Shown here: one piece after another, positions 12,128-23,065 of the stretch | Numbering within the stretch: position 1 is the stretch's first letter | Layout of the letters: each line of letters starts with the position of its first letter | DNA from: Pestalotiopsis fici W106-1 | Taxonomy: Eukaryota > Ascomycota > Sordariomycetes > Amphisphaeriales > Sporocadaceae | Assembly: GCF_000516985.1 (NCBI RefSeq) | Contig: NW_006917091.1 | Coordinates: 944,977 to 1,008,976 of the forward strand | Direction of reading: 5' to 3' | Length of the DNA: 64,000 nt | Notes under the pieces: generated by a model | Database searches by the model: none | What the model saw: only the letters and a program-made list of their open reading frames with translations | What the model was told of the DNA's origin: nothing | Program-made: the position numbers and the translations under genes

Positions 12128-13589
12128 TAAAATCGTACCCTAAGAGAGCTACCTAAGTGTCAGATAGTAGATCATGGATCCCATACACCAGGGTGTGCTT
12201 GAGCACACTGATCAATTCACGGCGTCCAGATAGATGTACGGAAGCTCCCGGGGATGAACCGGGGCCACCCAAGCATTAACGTAGCAAGTACATCCCAGAT
12301 ACTCATGAATTCACGGATTGCTACTTGAGCTCGATCGGCGAACCTCTTGCCCAAAATCTGTGTTGATGCTATTAACGGCGCTCAGATATTTCTCTTTGAT
12401 ATCGTTGGGCCATGTGGCAAAAGTGGGAACGCCGCTGTCATCTCAGACTAGTAAAAGAAATATAGCGTTCCACGATGGGCGGCGCCTCCCGCAGGGTGAG
12501 CAGAGATAACCTCAAGATACGAGACACGGCACAATACTGGACTTATTTCGCCAAAAGGGCTTTCTTGTTCTGAGAATCTAGACTTTCGATATTGAAAGGC
12601 AAACATCTATAGATTGCATTTATTGAAGGCTATAAACACGACAGTCTGATATTATTCCTCAGATTTATCAGTCCTGCAAAGGTGCTAATGTAGAATCTTC
12701 GGAACGTGTCAAGTAACTACTCACTAAATGCTTGGGTTTACACGTTTCTTTTATTGATCAGGTGAACGGGATTTCCGCTGCACGTTGCGCCTCAGCTGTC
12801 TTCTCCGTCTACCGCCACGGCGCAGTATTGGGCCCAGACCTCTCCCGAGGTTGGAGGCGTGTGAAAACTCAAAAATCACTACTATTTCCTCACGAGACTC
12901 GGATTTAGTGAAAGACATTGGCTCACTCTTTTGGAAGTGTCGGCGAATTGCTAGCGTCTGCCCTTTTCCCAACTGCCGGTCGTTTATCTGCAGTCTGGAC
13001 TCTGGGTTATAGTACAATTTCGGCTTAGTGTCTCACTTCCAGCTCCAACTTCGGGTGTCAATGGAACCATATCACCGATTGGCTCACTTACGTAAAATGG
13101 AAGTTATACTCCATTCATTCAGCTGTGTCCATGAAGATTGCTTGAATGTATCGCAAAATTGGCGCCATTTACATCCATTCACATCGGCAGGTAGGATAGG
13201 TACTAAGGGGCAGCGGGAGGGGGAAAAAAAAAAAGCTGTATAAACCTTGAGTTGTTGCAGACTTGATGCTTGAGCCGAGGTCATGACCACGTCTTAGGTG
13301 GATGAGTCAAATGAAATATACAAATCTCGTGGCTAATGGTGAAATTTTGCAAGAGGGACAGATTGAGGTAATGATTCCGGTGCAATAGGCCCGTTTACGA
13401 GGTCTTGGTAACAGATGATAAGTGATCCAAGGCCTACAGAAAAATATAAACAAGGCATTTTCTGTTTATAAAAGCCGGTATGTTCCGTATCTTATTAGGA
13501 CCCTATCACTCGAGTCGGTCTTGCTACAGGCCCTTTCCAATCTCTAACATTTTTTCTCATCTAGGCTGTTCTCCGGTTTGTCTTTCAAG
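12128..13589. other. Intergenic; no convincing gene
   Basis: About 1.46 kb right of the regulator. Several short frames exist on both strands but none shows a domain. A run of 13 A lies near 13225. It may mark the edge of cluster 1. Confidence 0.55.
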
Positions 13590-14271
13590 ATGTTCGTAGG
13601 CATTGGTCTTTACATCATTGTTCCGTGGGTTGCTACCAATCTTGATATGAAGTCATGGGGAGCAGACACGAGCCCTGCCGCCGCTGTCAAGACGTCGTAA
13701 GTATTGTCCCTTGGTTTAACAAATTCCAAGTACTTACATAAATTCAAAGCACTCGTACTTCCCCTCCGAGCAGTAACGACTTTTGGCAGATTGTTGCGCT
13801 CAACAAAACAACTGACACATTGGATTAGGAATACCTGATCATCAATAAGCAGACTGGATACTTTCTAGCGACTAAAGGTTAGCGCAATAATTCTAGCCGT
13901 TTCTGTCCATCTCAATCAATACTCCCTTTGTGCTCAAAGGGTTATCTGAGGAGTTAACTAACAGGAAAATAGGTAGTGCAGTGATTACTCCGCAAATCTC
14001 TCCCACCGACCCTCTCTGTCACTGGTACATCAGATCATCTCCCACTGGAGGCTATACCACGTTTGTGTAAGTGACACTGCACTCGGTCTCCCGTTTAGTG
14101 GATATCTAATTCAAGTAATCGTTTAGCATCCAGAACAAAGCCACTGGCGCCTTTGCAGGAGTTCCAGACGGGTCTACGAATTCGGGAACGGACATAATCG
14201 CTGAGACGGTTGCGGCGGGAGCAGCTATACCTGACCGAATGAGATGGGGGCTTGATCCATGGAACAGCTGA
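13590..14271 (+). pseudogene. Lectin-like (ricin B / beta-trefoil type) gene, possibly broken
   Basis: From 13829 three exons join cleanly (13829-13877, 13973-14066, 14127-14271) to about 95 residues. They contain YLIINKQTGYFLATKG, then CHWYI, then FVIQNKATGAFAGVPDG, then RMRWGLDP. These are repeated trefoil-like strands as in small fungal ricin-B lectins. The 5' side does not resolve. A first exon at 13590-13696 with a good donor exists. However, the only frame that carries the expected FWQIV strand (about 13785) runs into an in-frame TAG at 13826-13828, directly before the good part. Alternative splices put the frame out. The C-terminus is also shorter than a full trefoil. Either the N-terminal exon is missed or this is a decaying copy. 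Confidence 0.4.
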
Positions 14272-14892
14272 GAGATTGAAAGTGTGCATTGGATTCATCA
14301 CTGCACACCAGGCCAGCAGTTCGTTCTCATTCTGAGATCAAAGTAGCTCGAAATCTCGAGAGTTGCCACAAGGTCAATTTGTTCAAGAATTGACGGCGAG
14401 CTTCATGGATTGATTAGAATCACAATTGACATCTCCTTTATTTACTCGATACCTATTGGTCTCGTGAAACCTTTACATAGCACGTATGATTGTAACGCTG
14501 CCCGGATTGAGCTTCGTGCAATTAGAATCTTGTGGAAGGACACCAATGCCTTAATTATATTATCACAGCGAAGTCGCACTTATGTATCCGAGCCTTCAGA
14601 ACCACTAACATCTCAGGCAGGGAAGGATTTATTCACACGGCTCCTCAATTCCGGAGGCGATGGTCTTGCCAACTTCTGTTTCGTAGGTGGGATCGTCATC
14701 CGGTTTGTCGTCATCTTGCTCATCAGACTCAATTGGTCTTGGTGCCGTCTGACGCCGAGCGAACGGATCATCGCCTTCAGTGGTCGCAGTCAAGTGGGCC
14801 ACACTAATGACGGGGTGTACACCCTTGCGCCGAAGGCGCCCATGGAAGCATCCTTGGCTTGTTGGCCGTGCCGGTTGACCTCGACGGATAGC
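14272..14892. other. Intergenic; no gene seen
   Basis: 621 bp between the lectin-like region and the stop of the next minus-strand gene. The long plus-strand frame that crosses 14410-15234 is the antisense of that gene. Confidence 0.5.
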
Positions 14893-15684
14893 TCATTTTC
14901 TGGTCTTTTGTTGTTTGAATCCTTTGTCGCGAGAGATTTGCGAGAGTGCTGCCTTTGTGCGATCCTTATGTTGCGGATCGGCTGCCTTTCTCTTTTGGGG
15001 GGTAAGGGGACCTGGCTTGTGGATCTGGCCACCTGCAGGAGCTCTGAGACCGCTGCTGCTCTTGCTGGCATCGGGATTGGCCTCTTTGTAATCGCCATAA
15101 ATGACCTTCATCAAATCACGCTTCGAGCTGTCCCGGAATACGACTCTGAAGCCGTTGGGCGAGATGTTCATCTCGGTATTGTTTGGAGCCCAGTTCTTGT
15201 AGGCCTTAGGCAGGACAGCAGGGTTTTGGCATAGTAGATCGCCCATTTCGATGTCATTTGCTGCCGTGATATGGCGAAGGGTGTCCTCATCGCCGCTCGT
15301 AATGTCCAGTAGGACGCGATCGCCGCGGTATTTGGACATAGTCTCCTTCAGAGCCCAGCGGCTGCGTTCTCGAGGTGTGTTGCCACCAATGCAGTTGTTG
15401 TTTGCGCGAAACATGAGCGATCCCAACTCTGCGGCAAGTCTAGAAGGTATCGCGACTTTGAGTCCGTCGTACCCGCGTCGATAGATCTCAACTCCGCCGG
15501 TGTAGTGCCTGATTCTATCCAGGTCTAGGTTGTAACGATCAGTAACGGGAGAGACAAACGAGAACAAGGCGACGCGGTGGGAAATCATCTTACTGTATCT
15601 GTCGCCATCGATGTAACTCAACTCATTCTCTGTCCATGAAGACATGCCTGGGGGCGCGCGGGTTGCTTTGATAGCGGAAGACAT
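14893..15684 (-). CDS. Unrecognised protein, single exon, basic C-terminal tail
   Basis: 263 residues in one exon starting at ATG 15684 (MSSAIKATRAP). I do not recognise a family. Visible features are a mixed alpha/beta N-terminal two-thirds with GVEIYRRGYDG, NNNCIGGN and VLLDITSGDED. A low-complexity lysine/arginine-rich tail from about residue 205 carries KRKAA and KQQKTRK and could be a nuclear localisation signal. There is no signal peptide or membrane segment. The CDS is uninterrupted and its composition looks coding. Whether it belongs to either metabolite cluster is unknown. Confidence 0.65.
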   Translation of the reverse strand: MSSAIKATRAPPGMSSWTENELSYIDGDRYSKMISHRVALFSFVSPVTDRYNLDLDRIRHYTGGVEIYRRGYDGLKVAIPSRLAAELGSLMFRANNNCIGGNTPRERSRWALKETMSKYRGDRVLLDITSGDEDTLRHITAANDIEMGDLLCQNPAVLPKAYKNWAPNNTEMNISPNGFRVVFRDSSKRDLMKVIYGDYKEANPDASKSSSGLRAPAGGQIHKPGPLTPQKRKAADPQHKDRTKAALSQISRDKGFKQQKTRK

Positions 15685-17176
15685 TGCGATTCACAGGATT
15701 CAAGACTGCTGTACTGCCGGATGGAATGTCGAATGACTTGAGAAAGGCTTGGGGATGATGATGGAGCTTTTGAAAAGTTGGTGCTGTGATGCGCAAGATA
15801 GCAAGGCTTGATATTGTCTGATTTGGTAGAACAATGATGTCTAGCTATTGTGCTTGATTGATGGGCAAGGAAGAAGGGGAAGGGAAAAAAGATTTGGTCA
15901 GGTTCTGGGAATTGGGCCAGTATCTATAGAAAAGAATTTGTGTCCCCCACGTGATGCTGGTTGCGCTGCAGCAACGCGAAGACCTTGGCGGTGAGCTAGG
16001 CAGAAAAGTGGCAGAACAACATGAAGCAAAGATCCCCCACCTAGCTTTCTTTCCCTTCTCACTGACAAGTGGGGGACATTGCCTTCTGCAGCTGCAGGCA
16101 AGGTAGGTAGACAGTCTTCCAGCGAGGTCGAGGTCTCATCTGTGATCACGAGTCTCGTGGTCGAGGGGAGGGCATGTTGCAACATGTTCACTTTCGTTCA
16201 TCTCTTTTGATCTCCGTCCATGTTCATCCATGGCCCATCGTGTACCCTCTCCACGACCCATTCAGATATTACATGTCCTCTACCGCATGCTGGTCTTGGT
16301 GATCTTGATTCCGCAGAATTTCAGTCTCACCACGTCCTGGACACAAAAGTCCTTGGGGCTAAGAGATTATCCAAGCTGCCTCGGTTGACTCCGATCTGGA
16401 AGATCCGCGGACGTGTCCGATGTCTCGCGATTCTGCGTAGTTGAAAACACGCAAATGGTACAGGATGACACAATGGCAGTGAAGTCTTCTCGGGAATATC
16501 ATTTTCAATTAAACCAATGTCGGCATCTTTACAAGCGGCGAACGTTTTATATACGCGGACATCATGTATTTGGCCTTCTAATGCTGATCACTATCATGGT
16601 TCGACTTTGCTAGAGGCTCTAGTTGGCTGCTTTTTCCCTGGCACCTAATCAAGACCAGGGCACAACATCTGTTGTGAGGATGTCGAATGGGAGACCGTTT
16701 TCAAACCTACAAATATGGAGCTAGGTGTTGGTCCCGACATAATTGTTGATTGTGCCAGGCGTTGCGTTTGTTTGGTAAAACGTCTCGTTTGTCTTATAAG
16801 GAGCTTTCAGCATTTAGCCACGCATGTCCGTTCACTTTTCATTGCAAACTAAAATTTTCCAGTAGCTCTCACGAATACGCACGACTTGGTAGTCAGCTTG
16901 CAATGCACGTATATGGTCAAACTGCGTGTGAATACACTACCTGTCTCTGCTACTGACTCCCTCAGACAGAAAAATTCAAAATGTGTCATCAAGGCAGACA
17001 CGAAAGTTCTCCTAGAACTCCTCAAACATCAAGGAAGCAATAAATAGCTTAGAAACTCAGTAACATTGTGAGGCTCCAACGCGACGCGACAGAAAATCCG
17101 CTATAAGACTCGTTACTACGTAGGTATAGGCCAGAGGAACTTGTTAGAACGAGGTTATTCATGTAATACACAACTC
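15685..17176. other. Intergenic, about 1.5 kb; no gene seen
   Basis: Both strands show only short frames without recognisable content. The left 250 bp is the promoter side of the unrecognised gene. The right end is the 3' side of the transcription factor. Confidence 0.5.
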
Positions 17177-18776
17177 CTAAACCTTTTCATTAGGATGCCT
17201 AAATTTCTCGGAAATCGTGTCATAGATAATATTTCCGGATCTGTCGTCCAATATGGATATCCAAAGGGAAGATTTCAAAACGTAAACCATATCATTCCAT
17301 GATCTTATTCCATTCTTCTCGATCTGTGTTTGCAAATGATCACGCAATGGCCATTCACCCGAAAGGCTAAAGCTTGAAACCTCTCCAATCATCAGAAGCC
17401 ACAGGGAGAGATGCGGTGGCATTGTATCTTTGAGGGCATAGTCTTGCAGATAATGGCGGTATATCCCGGAAAAGGGGTGGTGTGGAGGCATTTTCATGTC
17501 CTGCCACTGCAAGAAAACATGATGAGTAAAAGCCAGTAAACCAAGCCTCAATGACTCGTCGAGCGTCCCTGCCTCATATTTCATTCGGAGAAGGCGATAC
17601 ATGACTGCTCTCATTGTGCCATAGATCGCTATAGGCGACAGGCGCATCCGTGTCTGTGTTCCCAGATTGGCCAGTAGACAAAACTTTCTCATGGCCAACC
17701 AGACTTGTGCTGTACTTTTGTGAAGGAAATGAATGACTCTTTGATCCTCCTGGAGATATGCGCCGCCGCCATGGCCAACACCAAAGTCCGGAAACACCTC
17801 GGGCGGGTAATCAGGCACCGGTTCGTGGGGTGTACAGTAGAACACTGGATCTGAGCAAGCGAGCAACGCAATGCTTAGATCACATCTGCCCAAGATTAAC
17901 ATCAAGGCTATCACAAGCAAAATCAGACTTTATGTTACCTCCAGATCTCTACCAAGAGTTTTGGATTGTGACTCATGGCAGCCAAACCCCCGCGCATATC
18001 GGTCATCTTGCGAAGGCCTTGCATGTGTCGTTTAGCAGTCGCAGTATCCCCGTCAAACCCTGCTGCGCTAGCCAATTTCAAGACTACACTGATAGTAGCA
18101 TCAGAAACCTTTGCCTTATCATCATTGCCTGCCAGCCTCTGGCGTAGGATATCAAGACCCTTCAAGTAGTGACGCGTCGCCACTGAGTTGACCTTGTGCT
18201 GGGGTCGGCCGTGGAGGACTCTATCAATAAAGCTTTGTATAGCGAAAGCATTTATATGCCAAGCTGCGGCGTCATTGCCCGTGGGAAAGAACCATGATTG
18301 ACCTTTGGGGTGGTAGCCCAAGTCCATCAGCAGTGGAAATATGATCCTCATGGCAACGCTAGAGACTGAAGAAGTAAGTTGGGCTAGTCATGACTCGATC
18401 CGGCACCACATCATACGACAACACTGCGCCTGGTATCCCACTCACCTTGTTGCATTTCCCAAAGGACTCTGGGCTCAATCTCATCTGGGAAATTCACAAA
18501 ACATGGATAAAGGAATAAGCAAACGGGGGGTTGCAGTACCGAATACATGCTGATGACATCGTGAATATTGACCTGGATCTTGTCGGGCTCGGCCGAAGAA
18601 GCCGGTGAAAGACTCGAGGCGATAGCCAGTCTCTTGACTTTTTTCGTCTTCTTACCGCGCATAACGTGGCTCCTGATTAACTTGCGGGTGGCTTGGTCGA
18701 CTTTTTCAGTACTGCATGAGACAATAAATGGCATGTTGGGCGATAGATGAGGGTGCACCCCCACGGTACTGGCCAT
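17177..18776 (-). CDS. Fungal-specific transcription factor domain protein without a zinc cluster
   Basis: Three exons (18776-18446, 18365-17939, 17885-17177) close to 488 residues. The N-terminus has RKLIRSHVMRGKKTKK (about residues 31-46), a short basic motif found at the start of many fungal regulators that lack a Zn2Cys6 domain. The rest looks like the fungal_trans_2 / DUF3468 helical domain: RHYLKGLDILRQRL, then MQGLRKMTDMRGGL, which is a strong family signature, then WLLMIGEVS. No cysteine cluster is visible. A start 60 nt upstream (18836) is in frame, but 18776 fits relatives. It lies at the left edge of the proposed peptide cluster and may be its regulator (inference). It is divergent from the SDR gene. 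Confidence 0.82.
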
Positions 18777-19432
18777 GTTTGACCTCTTGGCGTTGTACTT
18801 TGTTTCCCTAAAGTGGCCAATAGTCGATATGCGCAAAAGGGCGAGGCGGCGAGTAAACCATCACGAAAAATGGTGACAGTTAATCTCTCATGAAATGCGA
18901 AGTGGAGGGGAGAATAAGAGAGGTGTAGAGTGATGTTGGGGACTTGAGACAAGTTATGGTTGATCATCTCATCCATCAATGAGAGTCGACGTGTGGGGCC
19001 CAGGTGTCTGCGAGATACATGTCGGCCAACAGTCAAGGTACCTACCATAACATAGCAGGGCATGAAGTACATGGTCTCAGAATCATAACAGCAGCCAGGT
19101 TCCGGCTCCTACGGATAGGGCGCTGATGCCAAGCTTTTACTGTTTGCCGCTTTGGGTAAGGCGAAAAACAAAGTATGACTGATAGGGACAGGGGCAAACA
19201 TAGATGCGCACATGGCCAGAGTATACGTGCTCGGGAACTGAAAATAGAATATATCTCGGTGGAAGGCGGGCGTCTCAAACTTCCCTTCTCGGATTGACGG
19301 GATGCTGTCATTACGCGTTGGTCAATCGAATACCTATATATCTACAGCTTGTGTCACTGTCAATAAAAGCTGCCACTCAGTTGCTACTGCAAGACAAAAA
19401 CCCACAATCAACTCACGTGTTTAACAGACAAA
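18777..19432. promoter_or_regulatory. Divergent promoter between transcription factor and SDR
   Basis: 656 bp with start codons facing away on both sides. A TATATA lies about 95 bp before the SDR start. Nothing coding is seen. Confidence 0.45.
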
Positions 19433-20434
19433 ATGACTTCTCCTAGAAAGACAGTCCTCATCACTGGGTGTTCGACTGGAGGTATTGGCGCGGGCATGGC
19501 TGAAGCCTTCCATCAGGCAGGATTCCAAGTCTTCGCCACCGTACGGAACCCAGCAAAGGCGTCTCAGAGTCTCACGACGGCGCCACACGTCACGCTTCTG
19601 ACGCTCGATGTCCTCTCGCAAGATTCAATCGAAGCCGCTGTCACTAGAGTATCTACAGAGACTGGGGGGCGACTCGATGTTCTTGTCAACAATAGTGGCC
19701 AGAATTTCATTATGCCCGGTTTAGACACGGACCTCGACGACGCCCGCAAATTGTTCAATCTCAACTTGTTCGCCCCATTGGCAGTTCTTCAAGCCTTTGC
19801 TCCTTTGCTTATACAGGCGCGGGGAACAGTTGTGCACCAAGCGTCTGCTGCCGGACATCTACCAATGCCTTTCATGAGTGATTACCACATCCCTCTCCCT
19901 CTTCAGTTCCAATGATATTTCAGCGGCTAACCTCTTGCCTCTTTGTCTCACAATAGGCATGTATAACAGCTCAAAGTCGGCACTCATCATGGCAAGCGAA
20001 ATATGGCGCCGCGAGCTCGAGCCCCTAGGCGTCCGATCTCTGACCCTCATCACCACCAGCGTCAAGACTTCAGCCTTTGAACACACAGAGATGCCCAAGA
20101 TTCCCGAAATGTCCTATTATTATGTGATTCGCGAATACATCTACGGCATGGCAGACGGCCGCCTGCAAGAGGGAGCGCCAGACCCTCTGACCTACGGCCA
20201 TCAGGTAGTCAAGGCGATCCAGAAGGGTACCACCGGGGAGATGTGGATCGGAAAAGATGCTGCTGTGAACCATTTGGCATGGAAGTTGTTGCCAAGTTCA
20301 ATTTTTGTAAGCCCCAATAAAGAAAGCGATTTACCCCTTGTCTAACAGTCAAATAGGACTCCATGATGGAAGGATTTCTCAAGGTTTCCTCTGAAATGGC
20401 AAAAGTCTCCCAGGCGTTGAAGACTAGAAAGTGA
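19433..20434 (+). CDS. Short-chain dehydrogenase/reductase (Ayr1-like)
   Basis: Three exons (19433-19877, 19957-20306, 20357-20434) give 290 residues. The classical SDR parts are all present: TGCSTGGIG cofactor loop at residues 11-19, NNSGQ at 86-90, a serine in VVHQASAAG (about 138) and the catalytic YNSSK (Tyr151, Lys155). The TGCS start resembles 1-acyl-dihydroxyacetone-phosphate reductases (Ayr1). Cluster SDRs of many fungi share it, so the substrate is open. It is NADP(H)-dependent by family and probably membrane-associated or cytosolic. In context it could reduce a carbonyl made by the neighbouring oxidases. The first intron splits the YxxxK motif from the rest of the fold. Confidence 0.86.
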
Positions 20435-20800
20435 TGGGTGATACAGAAGTTATGGAACTGATGTAATTAGTACCTACTGCAGATCACCTGCTTAGCTATA
20501 ATAGTACATAAATCTCTAGCACCACTCTTCTGTAGACCGTAGGACCAACTCAGATATCTTCCACACGCTCCTTGAACCACATCTTCTACTTCAAATATTG
20601 GCCCAGTGAGAAATATCGAATAGCAATCAGGATGATTACTGAAGTACTATGCGGTTGAAGTACAGCAACTGCTTTCGCATGGCCAAGTACAAACACTGTC
20701 AATTCGCTAAGTTGACAGAGTCTCGCTTGAAAGACAATCTGCTTCCGTCACTTCTCCGCTTATATCGCCGTTGCAAATCCCGTCCAATTATTTCCCGAGA
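20435..20800. other. Convergent intergenic region; no gene seen
   Basis: 366 bp between two stop codons. It is AT-rich around 20480-20520. Confidence 0.5.
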
Positions 20801-21853
20801 CTAATTTGGGAGTTGAGGGACACCAGTAGGAAGAACAGTATGGTCGTTTCCCGGCCTAACAAATCGAATATTGTGAGAAGCTTGCACGAACCGTCTCACG
20901 GCCGTCTTGGGATCGTCTCGATCAGCGATATACCTCCTGATGGCCTGTATATCAACAAGAGAGCGGGATGGCGGCGTTGCCAGGTGCACCTCTAGGGCAC
21001 CGCCCTCGACGCCCACGGCCGTTGTGCTCGCGGCAAAGGGCTCTAAAATGTAATCCTCCCCGGCTGAAAAAATCCAATCCACAGAATTGATGAAACCTGC
21101 AATGTTGCCCCAGGCGTGGCGGTCATGGCGGACGTCGTCTGCCGTCCAGTGGCGCACGGCGAGCGTCAGCGTCGCATAGAGGGCGTTTTTGGCGTCCATG
21201 CCGGCGTTGCCAAGTTCCCTGTGGTTGATGCGGAGCCCGAGCTCGCGCAACAGATCCCGCAGTTTATTTCCAGTATTCTCTTCTTCTGTAAAGGTACGAT
21301 GCATTATCTGCTTCGGTATCAATTGTGGGCTCAGGACCTCAAGGTCCAAAACGGCCATGACCGGACAAATGGCCTTGACGTTGAGGCCCACGCACGACCA
21401 CAGAAGGAAGAGGTTGCGGCGGATGTTCTGGCCAGTCAATACAACATTCCGCCACTTGGTTCCATTCTTGTCCATGTTTGGCATGCAAAGGTTGTGCATA
21501 ATGACAAGCCTGATGTCGCTCTGGCGAATGCGTGTTGGGGGAACGTTGGAGAGAGAACTGGCTGGCGTCTCGCCCTCGATGTCGTACGTTCGAACAAAGA
21601 CTGGAGGCCCATGAGTCCAAGGCATATATAGCTCTCGCGTGTCAAAAAAGGCAAAGCCAATTTGATTAATCCTTCCGCTGTCGATGGACCAATTAAGATC
21701 GAGCGAGACGAAGACGGGATTGATGGGGTGCTTGGAATTTGGTAGCATTGCGAGCTGGTTCAAGTTCATCATGTCCTCTCCTGTGTGCTCTACCCAGTCA
21801 ATGTAGGGATCGGATTCAATGCCGGTGATGTTGTCAGATCTTTGTTCGCTCAT
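20801..21853 (-). CDS. Gfd2/YDR514C-like protein with a degenerate DEDDh exonuclease fold
   Basis: Single exon, 350 residues. The order of motifs fits the RNase H-like (DEDDh) domain of the Gfd2/YDR514C family. There is a first strand FVSLDLNW with INQIGFAFFDTREL (about 47-74), then VLTGQNIRRNLFLLW where exonucleases have a helix after a Gly-His or Gly-Asn, then AVLDLEVLS, then LRDLLRELGL followed by GNAGMDAKNAL. The first motif should read D-x-E. Here it is D-L-N, so one metal-binding acid is absent. The protein may be non-catalytic or use an altered site. Its presence inside a metabolite cluster region is odd. It may be a passenger between SDR and tyrosinase. Confidence 0.7.
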   Translation of the reverse strand: MSEQRSDNITGIESDPYIDWVEHTGEDMMNLNQLAMLPNSKHPINPVFVSLDLNWSIDSGRINQIGFAFFDTRELYMPWTHGPPVFVRTYDIEGETPASSLSNVPPTRIRQSDIRLVIMHNLCMPNMDKNGTKWRNVVLTGQNIRRNLFLLWSCVGLNVKAICPVMAVLDLEVLSPQLIPKQIMHRTFTEEENTGNKLRDLLRELGLRINHRELGNAGMDAKNALYATLTLAVRHWTADDVRHDRHAWGNIAGFINSVDWIFSAGEDYILEPFAASTTAVGVEGGALEVHLATPPSRSLVDIQAIRRYIADRDDPKTAVRRFVQASHNIRFVRPGNDHTVLPTGVPQLPN

Positions 21854-23065
21854 GTTGTTGTTTGGATGAATGTTGCTTAAGTGTCATCTGTTAATTTATG
21901 GATGAAAGTGTTCTCATACCCTGAACCGTAGACGTTTTAAGGCGGCTTACCAGCTTTTATACACAAAAAAAAAAAAAGATTCTCATTCAGACAATTCTTT
22001 TCTTTTTTTTTTTTCAAACCTTGTATTGATCAGGTGCCTATATTTGAATTTATTGAGGGCAACAAGTCCGGCGATTCCAACAACGGCGAAACTGGCAGCA
22101 TCCCTCAAGGTGCCATTTCCTCCCAAGCATTTTTGACATTGGACTGTTTCCGACACTTGGCAAGTTAGACGGAGTATGATGGCGGCCAGGGCAGGTTGAA
22201 CCCATCACGCCGAGAAATTCTATGGCCCCAGTGTGAGGTGAGGGAAAGTTCATACGACCATCGTGAAACATTTGGCTTAGATTCTTGCACTCCTTTTACA
22301 TTTTTCAAGCGCCTTTGCGGGAATATTTCCATGTGCGTTCCCTTCGACGCAAATGTGTCAGAAAAGTGAACAATGTTGACAAATTCGTTGATATTTCGGT
22401 TGTAGCAATAGCCAAAGCAGGTCAAGTCAACATGAGCAGCTATCTACCTGAAGATTCAAAGTAGTCACTGGTCGTCTCATCATGATAAGTAATCTTAGAG
22501 CCAACTCAAGATTTAACCTTTGGCATACGACCACCCTAATCCCGGTCTCCTGCATCTCAAGTGCCGGCATTCAGGCACCAATCTTGACTAACTTTAGGCA
22601 CTGCATGCTTGGAAGTCCACGTATGGCTGCCATGCTGTAGATACCGAGTTTGTAAAGTCAACTGATTTCCTTTATCGATTGCCTTGCCTTAAGGGGTTGT
22701 TCGTAGTATTTTATCCATTTCCATTTCTTTTCTTCCTAACATGGCTATTACACCCCAAGTACTGCCAAGGTCAGTTCGCGGACGAAAGGCTTCTGTGGAC
22801 CTTTTTCTCCATTCGCCGTCACTTGGTGCAACTCAAGGTGACTGATCGTTGTCGGCCCTTGGGAATAAGTTGCAATCACCTGACTTCGAACCAAGACGCC
22901 GGGCCAAGTGGTCGAGCTTCGATGTAGGAGTTTTGGACTGCTGGTCTTTCGGACGTCAAGGTCTTTTGCCCTTGCGGGCTATTTTTGAGTTCTCGGCTTG
23001 AAAACGGCCTTTCAAGTTGCCACTAGTAAATGTTTTACGCGGCCCCTCCGGGCTTGCAGAGGCAT
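21854..23065. other. Intergenic, about 1.2 kb, with homopolymer tracts; no gene seen
   Basis: Contains A-rich (about 21964-21979) and T-rich (about 21999-22014) runs close together, which could form a hairpin or be assembly-sensitive. No frame with family features was found. It holds the promoter of the DEDDh-like gene and the 3' side of the tyrosinase. Confidence 0.5.

Noticed and set aside
14410..15234. 274-residue plus-strand frame
   Set aside because: It overlaps the unrecognised 263-residue gene on the opposite strand, which has the better composition and start. No domain is seen in the antisense frame.
21964..22014. Adjacent A and T runs thought to be a transposon terminus or terminator
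   Set aside because: No target-site duplication or inverted repeat beyond the homopolymers, and no element-encoded frame nearby.
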